Below are positions 23,224 to 34,855 of a stretch of 64,000 bases of DNA, in pieces. Source of the stretch: Actinernus sp. WN-2022 (Eukaryota > Cnidaria > Anthozoa > Actiniaria > Actinernidae); the NCBI GenBank assembly GCA_030867875.1, contig JAOWCC010000064.1, forward strand, positions 39,144,802-39,208,801, given 5' to 3'. A model generated the notes under the pieces. That model did not search any database, was not told where the DNA came from, and worked only from the letters and a program-made list of their open reading frames with translations. The translations under genes and the position numbers were made by a program. Within the stretch, counting starts at the first letter, position 1. Every line of letters begins with the position of its first letter.

Positions 23224-24313
23224 TTAGTATTTTATACGGCCCCCTTTTTTCTCGATGACTTGTGAAATCCTTTTACTCATCGAGGCTATTAAATTGTCGA
23301 TTGTTTGAATAGGTACGGCACGAATAGTGTTGATAACCCGGCATTGGAATTCTTTATACGATTCCTTCGTTATTTTTTGTAATATTGCATTTCTCTTCAA
23401 ATTCTTACCAACAATATGGAAGAGATTTTCAATGGGATTAAGATCAGGGCTTCGCGGAGGTATTTTCATCAATGTGGAATTGATACGCGCCATGACTGCC
23501 CTGGCCAGGGCTGAATTTTGTGAGGGATCTCCATCTTGAAGCCATAATCGGCTATCTCGCTTGTTCGCAGCTCGAAACATTTTTGGAAAATGTTCCTCGA
23601 TGAAGGAAGCAAAGTAGGCGCCACACATGCGTTCATACGGTTCGCACGCAATCACACCTCTGTTGTACGATATAGCGACGATAAGTTTTACCAGTTTGCC
23701 ACCTGTCCCCGTTTTACTTCCTTTCGCTACACAGCCAATCTTCAGGCCTTCGTTTTTCTTTCTCCAAATGCGTGCTCTTGGGGCTCTAGCCTGGTCTAAA
23801 GGATTACTCTTGTATGCGAAACTAGTACCATCCAGGTAAAACGCCATATCTCTTGACTGTCCAAATTTTTGAGCTGTAATTTTTTTGCATAGTCTTTGCA
23901 AATTTTACCCTATTCCGCAGATCATTCTTTGTCATCAGGCCTTTCTTCCTGGATTGAAGATAAAAGTAGCCCTGGCGATTTAAGAAACGACGTACGGTTC
24001 TGTTGGAAACGTTTTCATGACTAATCCCTGCTTCATGCATATGTCTGTTACATGAAAAGTTTCCTTCTGTCTCTCTCAGTGTTTGTAAAGCTCTCTTTAA
24101 TCTTCTTTGCTGGCGTTCACTTAACTTTACTCCTCTATTCGTCGGTGTTTTGGGAGATTTCTTCTTCGGCAAAACCTCATTTCGTATTCTACTCACACTT
24201 GCTCGCGATATGTTGCACATTTTCGCTACTTTACGAATGGACAGCCCTTGAACACGGCATAAATAATACACGCGACCCCGTGTCACACTGCCGATAGCAG
24301 ACTTGAAAACCAT
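23224..24313 (-). pseudogene. Tc1-like transposase broken by a 4-bp insertion, unit 3
   Basis: Identical in plan to the intact copies, but four extra bases (ACTG, 23856-23859) sit at codon 152, just before the first catalytic Asp. The N-terminal frame (24313-23822) keeps both DNA-binding regions and then ends in 11 foreign residues. The catalytic part continues in another frame (23901-23224). It also has Arg for Gly at residue 251 and one silent change. The insertion explains the unit length of 4063 bp. The N-terminal piece could still bind ends without cutting, which is speculation. Confidence 0.92.
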
Positions 24314-24555
24314 TATTTGTCCCCAGTGTCGAGTAAGTTTTTTTTCTCAATACAAAATGTATATTTCTAAAATAATACAGTCTTTTAGCTACGTATAGGA
24401 TATTTATACGACTGTAAAACTGCAAATAGGGAGGTTTCGCAGGGGTCATTCACTAGTACGTAGCGTTTACGTGAACTGTTATCGCTGATATTCACGTCAT
24501 GACTGCTAACATTAATAGCTTGTCAATCAACACCCGCACCAGTTGATAGCATAGA

Positions 24556-24728
24556 CAATTGCGGACATGAGTTGTTGGGACACTCCAGAAAAAAACGCAT
24601 TTTTCAGCCGTGCGGTCTTTTTCCTCCTCCTCTCCTCCCTCAATGTTGGGACTCAACAGGCCCAATCGTTCTTCACAACATTGGGGAAGGAAGAGGCGAA
24701 AGTGTCTCAACACTCGTGTCCGCAATTG
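24556..24728. repeat. J module 4
   Basis: Internal copy of the 173-bp module; offset from J3 is 4063 bp because of the 4-bp insertion in unit 3. Confidence 0.9.
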
Positions 24729-25090
24729 TATTTAATTGGAATGAGTGGTATGCTGAGTAAGCACATTTTCTGAAATAACGGGGTTGAAGCCGTTGCGTTC
24801 GGTTAAAAACGATAAAATAAATCTTTCGATGAGATATAACATGTTTTTTATGAAGCTGTAATGAATAGGTCCAGTTATACAAAAAATAAAATAAATCAAG
24901 TTTTACCTGCGATACAAGGCTCAGGGGAATTGATATTGAAAAATAAATAACAAGCTTTTAAGAAGAGCGGGAAATTTTAAACTTCCACATAATATGTCGC
25001 GACACGGGTTGTACATTTCATTTGAGCCGTCTGAGACCCAACACTCCTTCGAATGTTCAAGCATTGATCGCTTATTAGACTGTGTATATA

Positions 25091-26484
25091 ATGGAGGAAG
25101 AAATAGGTGATTTGAATGGCGAAGCTCGAGTAGTTGGTAGGGAGGCGGACGAGGTTGATGTTGAACGCCGACGAGATGACGCCACATTAACGCGAAGAGA
25201 GGTGAGGTCCGTTTATCTCATCACCTACAGCCACGCTAATCTTGACTTGGTTCCGACGCGGGAAGATTTTTCAAGAATAGTCTTAGACAGTTTTGAGAAC
25301 TCTGACAGAGCTTCACGCTCTCGTGTAATTCAGTGGGTTTGTAGTCAAGAACAGCATACCAATGGGGGAGTTCACTACCACATGGCAGTGAATCGAAGTT
25401 AAATTGTCGGCGTCGTTGGCTGAAAGTAAGAAAGCACCTTGACCAGAACCATAACGTTAAGGTTAATTTTAGCAGTCGTCACGTCAATTATTACTCAGCC
25501 TGGCATTACACTACTAAGGAAGACTCCAGTTATGTCCAATCCGAGAATCATACCGATCTTGCTAATGCAGAGGAGCCCGCCACAGCCCAAGCAAGTACCG
25601 CTCGCTCTCGTACTGGGAGAAAGCGCAGCCGTAAAACCCGCTTAACAGTATTTGATGTCTCCCAAATAGCCGTGGAAAAGGGTATAAAAACTCGATTGCA
25701 GCTTGTAGCCCTTGCTAGCCGACAAAAAAAGGAAGGGAAAACCGATTTGGCTGAATTCATTGCAAACAGTGGAAGCAAAGCAGTCGCTGAAGCACTTAGC
25801 GTAGGATGGGAAATGGAGGAGGCCGAATCGCAACTAGAAAGAAGTAGATTGACCAGAATTGAAATCTTATACAAGCACCAAGGCGGAGAATGTGTTCAAG
25901 GATGTGATGGGCGATGGCTTACGATGGCTGAAGATGTTCTAAGTCGCAACGGAATTGCTAAGACTGACTTCGCTGAAGCCATCCGTACGGTTCTGCAAAA
26001 AGGGCGAGGAAAATATCGCAACATTTTCATTAAGGGCCCTGCTAATTGCGGAAAAACATTCATTTTGAATCCATTGAACAAGGTGTACACAACCTTTACC
26101 AACCCTGCGACTACGACCTTTGCCTGGGTGGGAGCAGAATCGGCGGAAGCCGTATTCTTAAATGATTTTCGCTGGTCGAGACAAATCATACCCTGGCATG
26201 ATTTCCTCCTCCTTTTGGAAGGACAAGTAGTCCATTTGCCAGCACCAAAGACTCATTACATGCGTGACATTGCCTTCACGAAGGACACACCCATTTTTTG
26301 TACCGGCAAAGAAGAGCTGTCCCTCGTTCGCGGCGGTGGTTTGGACGAGACGGAAACAGAGATGATGCGCGTTCGCTGGAGAGTGTTTTCCTTTCACTCT
26401 CAAATACCTGAGGGGGAGCAGCTTGCAGTACCATCCTGCTCTCGGTGCTTTGCCGAACTTGTCTTCTGCCAAGCCGTAGCGTGA
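25091..26484 (+). pseudogene. CRESS-type Rep (HUH + SF3), frameshifted, unit 4
   Basis: Same frame break as the other units. Residue 12 is Ala as in unit 1. A unique T-to-G change gives Gly for Val in the RGGVLD segment after motif C. Active-site motifs are unchanged. Confidence 0.85.
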
Positions 26485-26502
26485 TATATAGTTGGTGTGA
26501 GA

Positions 26503-26899
26503 TGACAACGGTTCACCACACGGTTCACCAATCTATTCGATAATGCTGACCAAAGTCACGGGAAATTCTCTCTTAAACCAATTTACATCGCTAACAGATC
26601 CGGTATATTTTGCATTTCTGTATTATTAATGCCTCTAGCGATCATTTTCGCGTACTGTGACGCGTTTCACATGGTGAACCGTAGTTTGAAAGAAAAGTTA
26701 AGTAGTTTTTTTTATTGCAACGGTTCACCATGCGAATCGTGTTGCAGTGCGCGACTATTTTCGCTAGAGTCATTAATAATACAGAAATGTAAAATATACC
26801 GGATCTGTTAGCGATGTAAATTGGTTTAAGAGAGAATTTCCCATGACTTTGGTCAGCATTATCGAATAGATTGGTGAACCGTGTGGAGAACCGTTGTCA
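26503..26899. repeat. Iteron-bearing palindrome, unit 4
   Basis: Copy of the 397-bp palindrome with six iteron-like boxes. Confidence 0.8.
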
Positions 26900-27286
26900 C
26901 GTGACAGAAGGCCTAAATTCAACCTTACTGGGGGAGATAGATGTAACCTGTTCTTTTAGTAAACCATTTTTTCTCTCCTTCCAAGCCTTAATTAAGTCAG
27001 GGTAAGTCTCTGCTGGGAACAGTTTGACAGGATTTCTTTACAGTAATCGTTTGTTTAAGTTCACATTAATTTCAAAATGAATCAGTGAATTAAAGAGACA
27101 GACTTTATTCATAACAACTTATACGTACAAGATTTGATGTAAGATTTCAATTATGTCTCATTTTAAATACAATCGTCACTGAACTAGCGAGTCATTATCG
27201 ATTTTTGAAGAACATAAAGCACTATTGTGATGTTTTTTCTTCCGTGACATTAACAAAACTGCCGATTTGACAACCGTATTGCACAT

Positions 27287-28372
27287 TTAGTATTTTATAC
27301 GGCCCCCTTTTTTCTCGATGACTTGTGAAATCCTTTTACTCATCGAGGCTATTAAATTGTCGATTGTTTGAATAGGTACGGCACGAATAGTGTTGATAAC
27401 CCGGCATTGGAATTCTTTATACGATTCCTTCGTTATTTTTTGTAATATTGCATTTCTCTTCAAATTCTTACCAACAATATGGAAGAGATTTTCAATGGGA
27501 TTAAGATCAGGGCTTCGCGGAGGTATTTTCATCAATGTGGAATTGATACGCGCCATGACTGCCCTGGCCAGGGCTGAATTTTGTGAGGGATCTCCATCTT
27601 GAAGCCATAATCGGCTATCTCCCTTGTTCGCAGCTCGAAACATTTTTGGAAAATGTTCCTCGATGAAGGAAGCAAAGTAGGCGCCACACATGCGTTCATA
27701 CGGTTCGCACGCAATCACACCTCTGTTGTACGATATAGCGACGATAAGTTTTACCAGTTTGCCACCTGTCCCCGTTTTACTTCCTTTCGCTACACAGCCA
27801 ATCTTCAGGCCTTCGTTTTTCTTTCTCCAAATGCGTGCTCTTGGGGCTCTAGCCTGGTCTAAAGGATTACTCTTGTATGCGAAACTAGTACCATCCAGGT
27901 AAAACGCCATATCTCTTGTCCAAATTTTTGAGCTGTAATTTTTTTGCATAGTCTTTGCAAATTTTACCCTATTCCGCAGATCATTCTTTGTCATCAGGCC
28001 TTTCTTCCTGGATTGAAGATAAAAGTAGCCCTGGCGATTTAAGAAACGACGCACGGTTCTGTTGGAAACGTTTTCATGACTAATCCCTGCTTCATGCATA
28101 TGTCTGTTACATGAAAAGTTTCCTTCTGTCTCTCTCAGTGTTTGTAAAGCTCTCTTTAATCTTCTTTGCTGGCGTTCACTTAACTTTACTCCTCTATTCG
28201 TCGGTGTTTTGGGAGATTTCTTCTTCGGCAAAACCTCATTTCGTATTCTACTCACACTTGCTCGCGATATGTTGCACATTTTCGCTACTTTACGAATGGA
28301 CAGCCCTTGAACACGGCATAAATAATACACGCGACCCCGTGTCACACTGCCGATAGCAGACTTGAAAACCAT
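27287..28372 (-). CDS. Tc1-like DD34E transposase, unit 4
   Basis: Intact 361-residue copy, same sequence as unit 1, with the DD34E triad. Confidence 0.93.
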   Translation of the reverse strand: MVFKSAIGSVTRGRVYYLCRVQGLSIRKVAKMCNISRASVSRIRNEVLPKKKSPKTPTNRGVKLSERQQRRLKRALQTLRETEGNFSCNRHMHEAGISHENVSNRTVRRFLNRQGYFYLQSRKKGLMTKNDLRNRVKFAKTMQKNYSSKIWTRDMAFYLDGTSFAYKSNPLDQARAPRARIWRKKNEGLKIGCVAKGSKTGTGGKLVKLIVAISYNRGVIACEPYERMCGAYFASFIEEHFPKMFRAANKGDSRLWLQDGDPSQNSALARAVMARINSTLMKIPPRSPDLNPIENLFHIVGKNLKRNAILQKITKESYKEFQCRVINTIRAVPIQTIDNLIASMSKRISQVIEKKGGRIKY

Positions 28373-28614
28373 TATTTGTCCCCAGTGTCGAGTAAGTTTT
28401 TTTTCTCAATACAAAATGTATATTTCTAAAATAATACAGTCTTTTAGCTACGTATAGGATATTTATACGACTGTAAAACTGCAAATAGGGAGGTTTCGCA
28501 GGGGTCATTCACTAGTACGTAGCGTTTACGTGAACTGTTATCGCTGATATTCACGTCATGACTGCTAACATTAATAGCTTGTCAATCAACACCCGCACCA
28601 GTTGATAGCATAGA

Positions 28615-28787
28615 CAATTGCGGACATGAGTTGTTGGGACACTCCAGAAAAAAACGCATTTTTCAGCCGTGCGGTCTTTTTCCTCCTCCTCTCCTCCCTC
28701 AATGTTGGGACTCAACAGGCCCAATCGTTCTTCACAACATTGGGGAAGGAAGAGGCGAAAGTGTCTCAACACTCGTGTCCGCAATTG
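28615..28787. repeat. J module 5 (right end of array)
   Basis: Final J. Its right end TGTCCGCAATTG is followed by TA and then unrelated DNA (GCACAACCC), which marks the right limit of the array and the second half of the TA duplication. Confidence 0.9.
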
Positions 28788-29152
28788 TAGCACAACCCAA
28801 GCGCAGTACAGAACAGGCTTGAGCCAGCCTCTCCCAGCCATCTCTAAGTATCGGAAATCGTGAAAAAATATTGAATTGGGCTACCTGTGAGTCCGGGAGA
28901 GTACATGGTTTCGCGGTTTAAACCGTCAAATAAACCCATAACTTGAAAAGAAAGCCCCAGGAAGTGAAGACCAAGACACGCTATTAAGCTGTTGGCTCTA
29001 CAATTTATTACATCGTTAAAAAAATACTATATTGAATACTTCACACCAAGATAGAGTCCATGACGACGGGCGTTCGTGTTTTACGGAAACTCTGACTCGA
29101 GGAAATTCGCCAAAGAAACAAATGAATCACCCAATAATTACACGTGTAATAT

Positions 29153-29449
29153 AAAACTCCTGTCAAACGGTCTAAACATTTGTCTCGCCATTTGTTGAGT
29201 CATGTTGAGAGATGTCGAGACCATGCTGTGTCAAACGGCCTCAACAACCTCTCAACGAATGCTCAACAAGTGCCCGCTCGTCCACGAGAGTGTCAAACGT
29301 CCGCTTCAACATTTCGATAACAAAAGAAATGTAACAAAGTTTAAACGAAATCAAACTCTTCTCAACATCTCTCAACATTGTTAAGAGGGGTGTCAAACGG
29401 CCTCAACATCGGCTCTCAACAAATGTTAACACCGTTTGACATGAGCTTT
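29153..29449. mobile_element. MITE with TGTCAAACGG ends
   Basis: Starts AAACTCCTGTCAAACGG and ends CCGTTTGACATGAGCTTT. The inside repeats GTCAAACGGCCTCAACA and GTTGAGAGATG in both orientations. No target duplication was recognised. Confidence 0.65.
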
Positions 29450-30383
29450 AGCCATTCAGATGCTTACACTGATTGGGTTAGATTACGCCGTGTTTAAAGT
29501 CGACTCAAAATCTATAAATCAGAATCAAAACTCGCGGTAAAACACCAACGCCAGTGAATAAACTACACCATACTACTCCCCTTGACCTAAACTGCTCGTG
29601 AAGGACAGCACAAAAGCCATGGATTAAAAATGAATTAAAGTCTGTTTAAGAAACAACCTCATGGATAATTTTCCTTCACGCATTGAAGCCAACAAGCTAT
29701 TTTCATCCTAAATATGTTCTCATTTTCATTCCTTACAAATTACTTCTTGATAAAAAGGTCCCTATATGAGGTATATTTAAATGTTTATTAAAATACTGGA
29801 AGCCTTCTATAATCATGTCTTCCTTCTACAAAAATATACATCAAATACACTACAAATTCTAAAAATACTTCTGCAATTTTAAAATCAGTCTGCACATCAG
29901 ATAAAGTATTTTTCAATTGTCTCCGTTCTACAAAAATAGAGGATAATGAGTACAATGATACAACTTTAAAAATGCTACCTCAAGCTTATCGGATTAAAGG
30001 GGCTATGTCATGGTACTGCGCATGTACCGAGTAATCGCTCGGTTGATGGATGTTAATTGGTTACAAACAGTTACACTTCCATCCCTCAATGCTTGATTGA
30101 AAGGATTTTCAATATTTTCCCTGGAGACTGTTTATGTACACTGTTTGTTAGTCAGTTTTGCATATTTGCTTTGATTTTAAGCATCCCACATGGCCGAGAG
30201 GTTCGTTGGTTCATATCAAAATCAGTGGAAATAGCTCTTTCCAGCCCGGAACGCGAATGTAAATGTATATTACGCAATCGTGACACAGTCCCTTTATTGT
30301 AAAATGGACTGCTCAATAAGTGTGGAAAAGCAGCCCGTGTAATGCAGACTATTGTTTTATAGGTGACGAAAGAGTGGTTCTAT
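29450..30383. other. No gene recognised
   Basis: AT-rich intergenic DNA; no domain, RNA gene or clear repeat. Confidence 0.4.
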
Positions 30384-30843
30384 TTAAGTAATGGTCCGCG
30401 CAAGAGGTAGGCATATGTTATGCATGGTAGGAAAAAAGGTGCTAATTGTGGTATTGTTTGAATCTTCCACCTCATCGGCTTAGACATTAAAATATATCTA
30501 AAATTGAAGAAGAACAAATTTTTTTCTCATTTTGTAAACAGATTTGAATTGCATCTAGTAAAAACTCTCATAACTTTCAATATGACGAACTTTCAATATG
30601 GGGAACATTTTTGAATTGAACGTTTTCTTGGTTATTGTTTTGCACTCTTCTGATTGGACAAAATGTTTTCACACAAAAGAACGCTACCTTTAAAATGCAT
30701 TTTTAGTGGATATAATTTCAGAAATTTATGATTTAAGGGTTGATGAGTTGTCAGTATGAAAAACAGAACATACTAAAGTGGGGAAAGCAAATTGCATCTG
30801 AACAATAGAATTGTGCCTACCTCTTGCGCGGACTGTTACTTAA
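30384..30843. mobile_element. MITE with TTAA target duplication
   Basis: Inverted ends GTAATGGTCCGCGCAAGAGG and its near-complement at the right, flanked by TTAA at 30384-30387 and 30840-30843. A TTAA target points to the Kolobok or piggyBac superfamilies. No coding capacity. Confidence 0.85.
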
Positions 30844-31358
30844 TATTTTGAAGTTTTAAATTTATCTTAAAGGCCTAGACCGTAAACATAACAAGGCAAA
30901 TCACTCTCTTTTGCGCTCGGCCTGAACGGAACTCTGTGCTCATTCAATTTTTCGAAAACTTGAAAAACAATAATAGGCGAATACAAGAAACTGTAAACAC
31001 CAAATTTCGGGGGTCTTTTTATGCCCCATTCTCACAGGCGCCGCCGTTGTGGTTTCATAAGGTCCCTATAACTGGCATGCACCGGATAGCGATTACACTC
31101 TACTGAATTATAACATTTTATTATAAACAGAAAGACTTCGCTATTATAAATTTAAAATAAGCTCGTATCCATTCGGATCCTTCTGGCTAAGCAATTCCTA
31201 GGTTGGACGCATGTGCCTGTGAATCAATAATGATCCTTAGGTTGAAAGCTCACTTGAGAGGTTATGGGCTTTGCCATCCCGAACCCGAAAGAGAAAAAGC
31301 CTGGGAAAACTCACGGTGCCACAAAAAACAATAATTCGGCTGCGTTGCCAGCGTGGTC

Positions 31359-31430
31359 GTCCTGATGGTGTAGTGGTTAACACATCGGACTAGTATACCG
31401 AGGCCGTGGGTTCGAATCCCACTCAGGGCA
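31359..31430 (+). tRNA. tRNA-Thr (anticodon AGT), candidate
   Basis: 72 nt fold as a cloverleaf. The acceptor stem GTCCTGA/TCAGGGC pairs fully with one G-U type pair. D stem GTGT/ACAC, T arm GTGGG-TTCGAAT-CCCAC, discriminator A. The anticodon loop CTAGTAT gives AGT (Thr). The anticodon stem has an A31-A39 mismatch, a reason for caution. A TTTTT run directly after (31432-31436) fits RNA polymerase III termination. No CCA is encoded, as usual in animals. Confidence 0.75.
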
Positions 31431-31436
31431 TATTTT

Positions 31437-33117
31437 TCTCTTTCACCTTTATTATGATTGTTAATATTAGGGATGGGTTTCTTCTCTCTATATACTTAAT
31501 ATATATATATTCAACTTTGCGCAATGGTAGTTTTTAAAAACACGAAGTTCCGGTATAAAAGGGCTAGCTCCTCCTCTTTTCACGCCGTTCAAACTCGAAA
31601 TTTAAATCACGGAGCAGTGAAGAAACAAGCGATCAGGCCTCTACTCATTTAGAAGGCTACATTTCTAAGGTTTAAAATTAAAGCCAAAAAACTGAACAGA
31701 GGGAAGACAGTTGTTCATTAATAACGATCAATGGTACTTTATGACGACCAATGGTACTTTATAACTGTTAACGAACTCTGTAGTCCTTACTTTGAAAGTT
31801 TCACATTTATGTTTGATTTGAATTTCGCGCGATAAGCAATCAGTAGGGAGCACTCAAGCGGAGCGTTCACTCCACGAAGGTTGAGTGACAACTGAAGGTG
31901 TCAGTGTCCTGGCCATGACCCTTACTACTTCGTGTTGAAGATAATTGCAAAAATAAAATTGTTGGTTGCACAATTTGCTCAGTAATACTAATTGACATCA
32001 ACACTAGTTTTTACAGGAACTAGTCACCCATCGTATAATTGTCAAATTTGTCTTGTTAATTTCCTAACAAATCGTTAAATTGCCGATACTACAGTTTTAT
32101 CTGAAAACCGGCACAAGTTTCAGCGGTGCTAAATCAAACGTGAGAAACAGCGAGATTCAGAGTTTGTAGCGAAATTAATCTGTTTGTGTCAGAGGACGTT
32201 TTATCAATAATGCATCACTTCATTGTGGTAAGGCGTTTGCCGGGTAAAGCCGACCACTGAATCTAGTGTTTTATCAGGTTTAAAACTCGAGGGCGCAGTC
32301 CAAGAGTTTTAGACCTGATAAAACATGCTATTTCGAGACACAATTGTGACATAAACAAGTTTTGTGTGAGTAGTATTAAACATGCACGCTCCTGATGCCC
32401 TGGGTTCCAGAGACGCGAAGAAATAAAAGACGAGAGAAAAGCGAAGGAAAAGAAGAGCCCCTGGTGTTATCGCTGAGAATCTCACTTCCATGCGAACATT
32501 GAACCTCGTCCCTGATTGGATAATCTACTCATTACCAGGCGCACCCGCGAGTGCTGGAAATAACGGTAATTTTCATTGGCTTACGAATAGTCCAGCAAAA
32601 CCAGAGGCTCTTCGTTTTCTTCTCTCCTCTTGTTACTCTCTCCTCTTCGCCTTTCATTCCTTCGAGCATCTGGCACCCAGGGTAAACACTTGACTACGTT
32701 ATTTTCTAAAAACGCTATTTGTTACAAAATAGTTTTATCAAGCTAGTCGATGGGCTGTCCGCGTGCTGTTACAGCAAATCATCTCTAAAAATAGAAAATG
32801 CTAATCAAGCTCACACGTTATCTAAAACTCTACAGAAAGCATAAAAACGCACACTGTAACGTTAATCAAAACCATTGCTAGTTGCTTTTTCCATGTTCCC
32901 AGGCTTTGTATCAAATCAGAACAGATTCTCAACTGAAAAATATATAATCCTCCTTCCAAATATCCACTTTGTTTACCGGTGGTGGTGATAACATATTATT
33001 TTTGCTGAGCTATGATACCACTTTCTGTCGTTAAAATCATTGAAAAATCACGCGGTTCAAAACCTGCGTTTTGTTTAACGAGCACGTGGTAGAATAGTAA
33101 TACATTTCAGTTAACCC
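31437..33117. other. No gene recognised; one small hairpin
   Basis: Intergenic DNA. The only structure seen is an inverted repeat at 32267-32325 (TGTTTTATCAGGTTTAAAAC against GTTTTAGACCTGATAAAACA). Confidence 0.4.
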
Positions 33118-33449
33118 AATAGGCCCTTTGCAGCTAACAAATCACGTGGTTGTACTGTATAACAAAAAATATCTGGCTTCATTTGTTCAAAGGCCTTGTA
33201 CGAGATCGGTATTGTTATTAGTAAAACCTGTTTGTAAATGCATTTTCCACCTCCAATTGATTGTCGATCTTTTAAAAACTGCGATTTTGAAGATAGCTTG
33301 CTCTCCAGTATTCATGGAACGCCTTTCCCATGGGGATCACAAGCTCAATTCATTCGTTAATAACGTATTATATCAGCACGTGACTGTATTATACCAGCAC
33401 GTGACTGTATTATATCAGCACGTCACTGTAATCCTGCAAAGGGCATATT
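33118..33449. mobile_element. MITE with AATAGGCCCTTTGCAG ends, copy 1
   Basis: Starts AATAGGCCCTTTGCAG and ends CTGCAAAGGGCATATT. The interior is shared with a second copy at 53490-54800. A 20-21 bp unit (TATATCAGCACGTGACTGTA) is tandemly repeated three times near its right end (33366-33430) but occurs once in the other copy. Confidence 0.75.
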
Positions 33450-34303
33450 GTTATCCTCGTTGTTGTCCCATTACATATCATGTGATTATTCCCTTGAGCA
33501 TTTTATTTATTTATGTTTATTATTTGTTAACGCATGAGAAAACACAATGTTATGGAAATACTTTTTAAAAACGAAGAATCAAATTCCCAAGACATGTAAT
33601 GGCAAACATCGAGGAAAACGAATTGAGTCTATTAATTGAGTCGATTAAAAGGTTACACTGAATAATAAAGATTTAGCTACCCCTGCGGATATCTAACCGA
33701 GATCATCCGGCATTATAATTATGATTTACTATATAAAAATACCTAGCAAATCTAAACTAACTACGCGCTAAATATGAAAAAAACACATATTGCTCTAGCT
33801 TCAAGGGGTTCTACCTACAAAAAAGAAAATATGTCAATATGAGAATGCCACCCTTGTATCATCTGAAAAAACAAACAAGAAATATTGAGGAAATGATATG
33901 CACGTCCTTTCTGTGCACTTGGAAAGGGGATTCAAAATACATTCGTGCCTGTAGGATTGGATAATATCACGAGGATGGCATGTAATTTAAAAACACTAAT
34001 AAAAAACATACTAAGACTTGGCTCGCCTCTTTGTTTAAAGTACGAATAAAAAGATGAAATACAAATGCAGAAAGCAAGACTGAAGAACTCGCAAATAGAA
34101 AAGAAAGGTCACCAAAAAAAGGTAGAAAAGTTCTAAGAAGAGAAGAAATAGATCAAAAAGAAAAAGATAAAATATGGAAGGGGAAATAAGGCATAGAGTT
34201 ATAATTACCAGTGTCTCGTGCGTAAGACTCAGGGCCGTAGCCAGATCGGCGAACATTTAGACGAGGCAAGACTTGTGAGCAAGGGAGTAAAATAAACCGC
34301 CTC

Positions 34304-34500
34304 CCAGTTAGCTCCGTGTTTCGCCGGTCTGTCGTGCGGGAGGTCGCGGGTACAAACCCCGGCCGGACCAACACACAGGATCTTAAAATAACTGAGTAGA
34401 AGGTGCTGCCTTTGTGAAACAATCTTGTTCTCGAACTGCAAATGGTAAGACCTACCGTCTTCTCGGATAAGGAGGAAGCATCGTAGGTCTCACGTAGGCC
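34304..34500 (+). mobile_element. tRNA-derived SINE (type 1)
   Basis: A tRNA-like head with anticodon-like GTC in CTGTCGT and a B-box-like GGGTACAAACCCC. A body follows with AACTGAGTAGAAGGTGCTGC and TCTTCTCGGATAAGGA. The body recurs at 62578-62770. It lies just 3' of the receptor gene on the other strand. Confidence 0.7.
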
Positions 34501-34654
34501 TCAAGTTTATCAGTCTCACCAGACTGTCACGAGTTACCGACGTTAGATAAGGTCGCTTTACCTTTCCTTTAGACCAATTAAACATTTTTTGGGGACATTT
34601 TAGAAGGGTCATTGCCTCGTCTGCCTGTATGCTGGCTACACCCTGAAGTCAGAC

Positions 34655-34855
34655 TTACATTCTGTCCATGTTACCGTAGGCAGCCTCCGCCTTTGGAATG
34701 TTACCATACTGAGGTTCGGGGTTGTACGAGGCCCGGCTGATCTCAGCGTAGTTAGTGTCAGCAGGGTTGGAAGACGGCCTCTGTGACGCTGGGCGATTGC
34801 CGCTAGCTTGAGGGCTAACGTGGTCGAGTTCTGCGTAGACGAGGTCACCTGGTGC
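34655..34855 (-). CDS. Gene B exon 7: ITIM-like C-terminal tail
   Basis: 201 nt from a phase-0 acceptor (CTCTTCAG) to TAA at 34655-34657. Tyr motifs in order: LVYAEL, TNYAEI, PQYGNI, AAYGNM. Same order as the last exon of gene A. Confidence 0.9.
   Translation of the reverse strand, partial: APGDLVYAELDHVSPQASGNRPASQRPSSNPADTNYAEISRASYNPEPQYGNIPKAEAAYGNMDRM

Larger units (their letters stand above)
12375..28787. mobile_element. Tandem array of four Rep/Tc1-transposase hybrid element units
   Basis: A 16.4-kb head-to-tail array of four units (4059, 4059, 4063 and 4059 bp) with very few differences between them. The order is J-A-J-A-J-A-J-A-J. J is a 173-bp module with inverted ends CAATTGCGGACA/TGTCCGCAATTG; A is the 3.9-kb coding body. 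The array begins and ends exactly at J termini and is flanked by TA (12373-12374 and 28788-28789), the Tc1/mariner target. Each A holds a CRESS-type Rep gene (+), a 397-bp palindrome and a Tc1-like transposase (-), convergently arranged. No capsid-like frame was found. This could be integrated concatemers of a circular replicon that uses a Tc1 transposase for integration, or a Tc1 transposon that acquired a Rep gene and was tandemly amplified. Confidence 0.9.

Noticed and set aside
12375..28787. Assembly artefact (one unit collapsed or repeated four times)
   Set aside because: Units carry distinct substitutions and a 4-bp insertion. It cannot be fully excluded without spanning reads.
12375..28787. 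A capsid gene, i.e. a complete integrated virus
   Set aside because: No open frame beyond Rep and transposase reaches a plausible size; the remaining frames are opposite-strand shadows.
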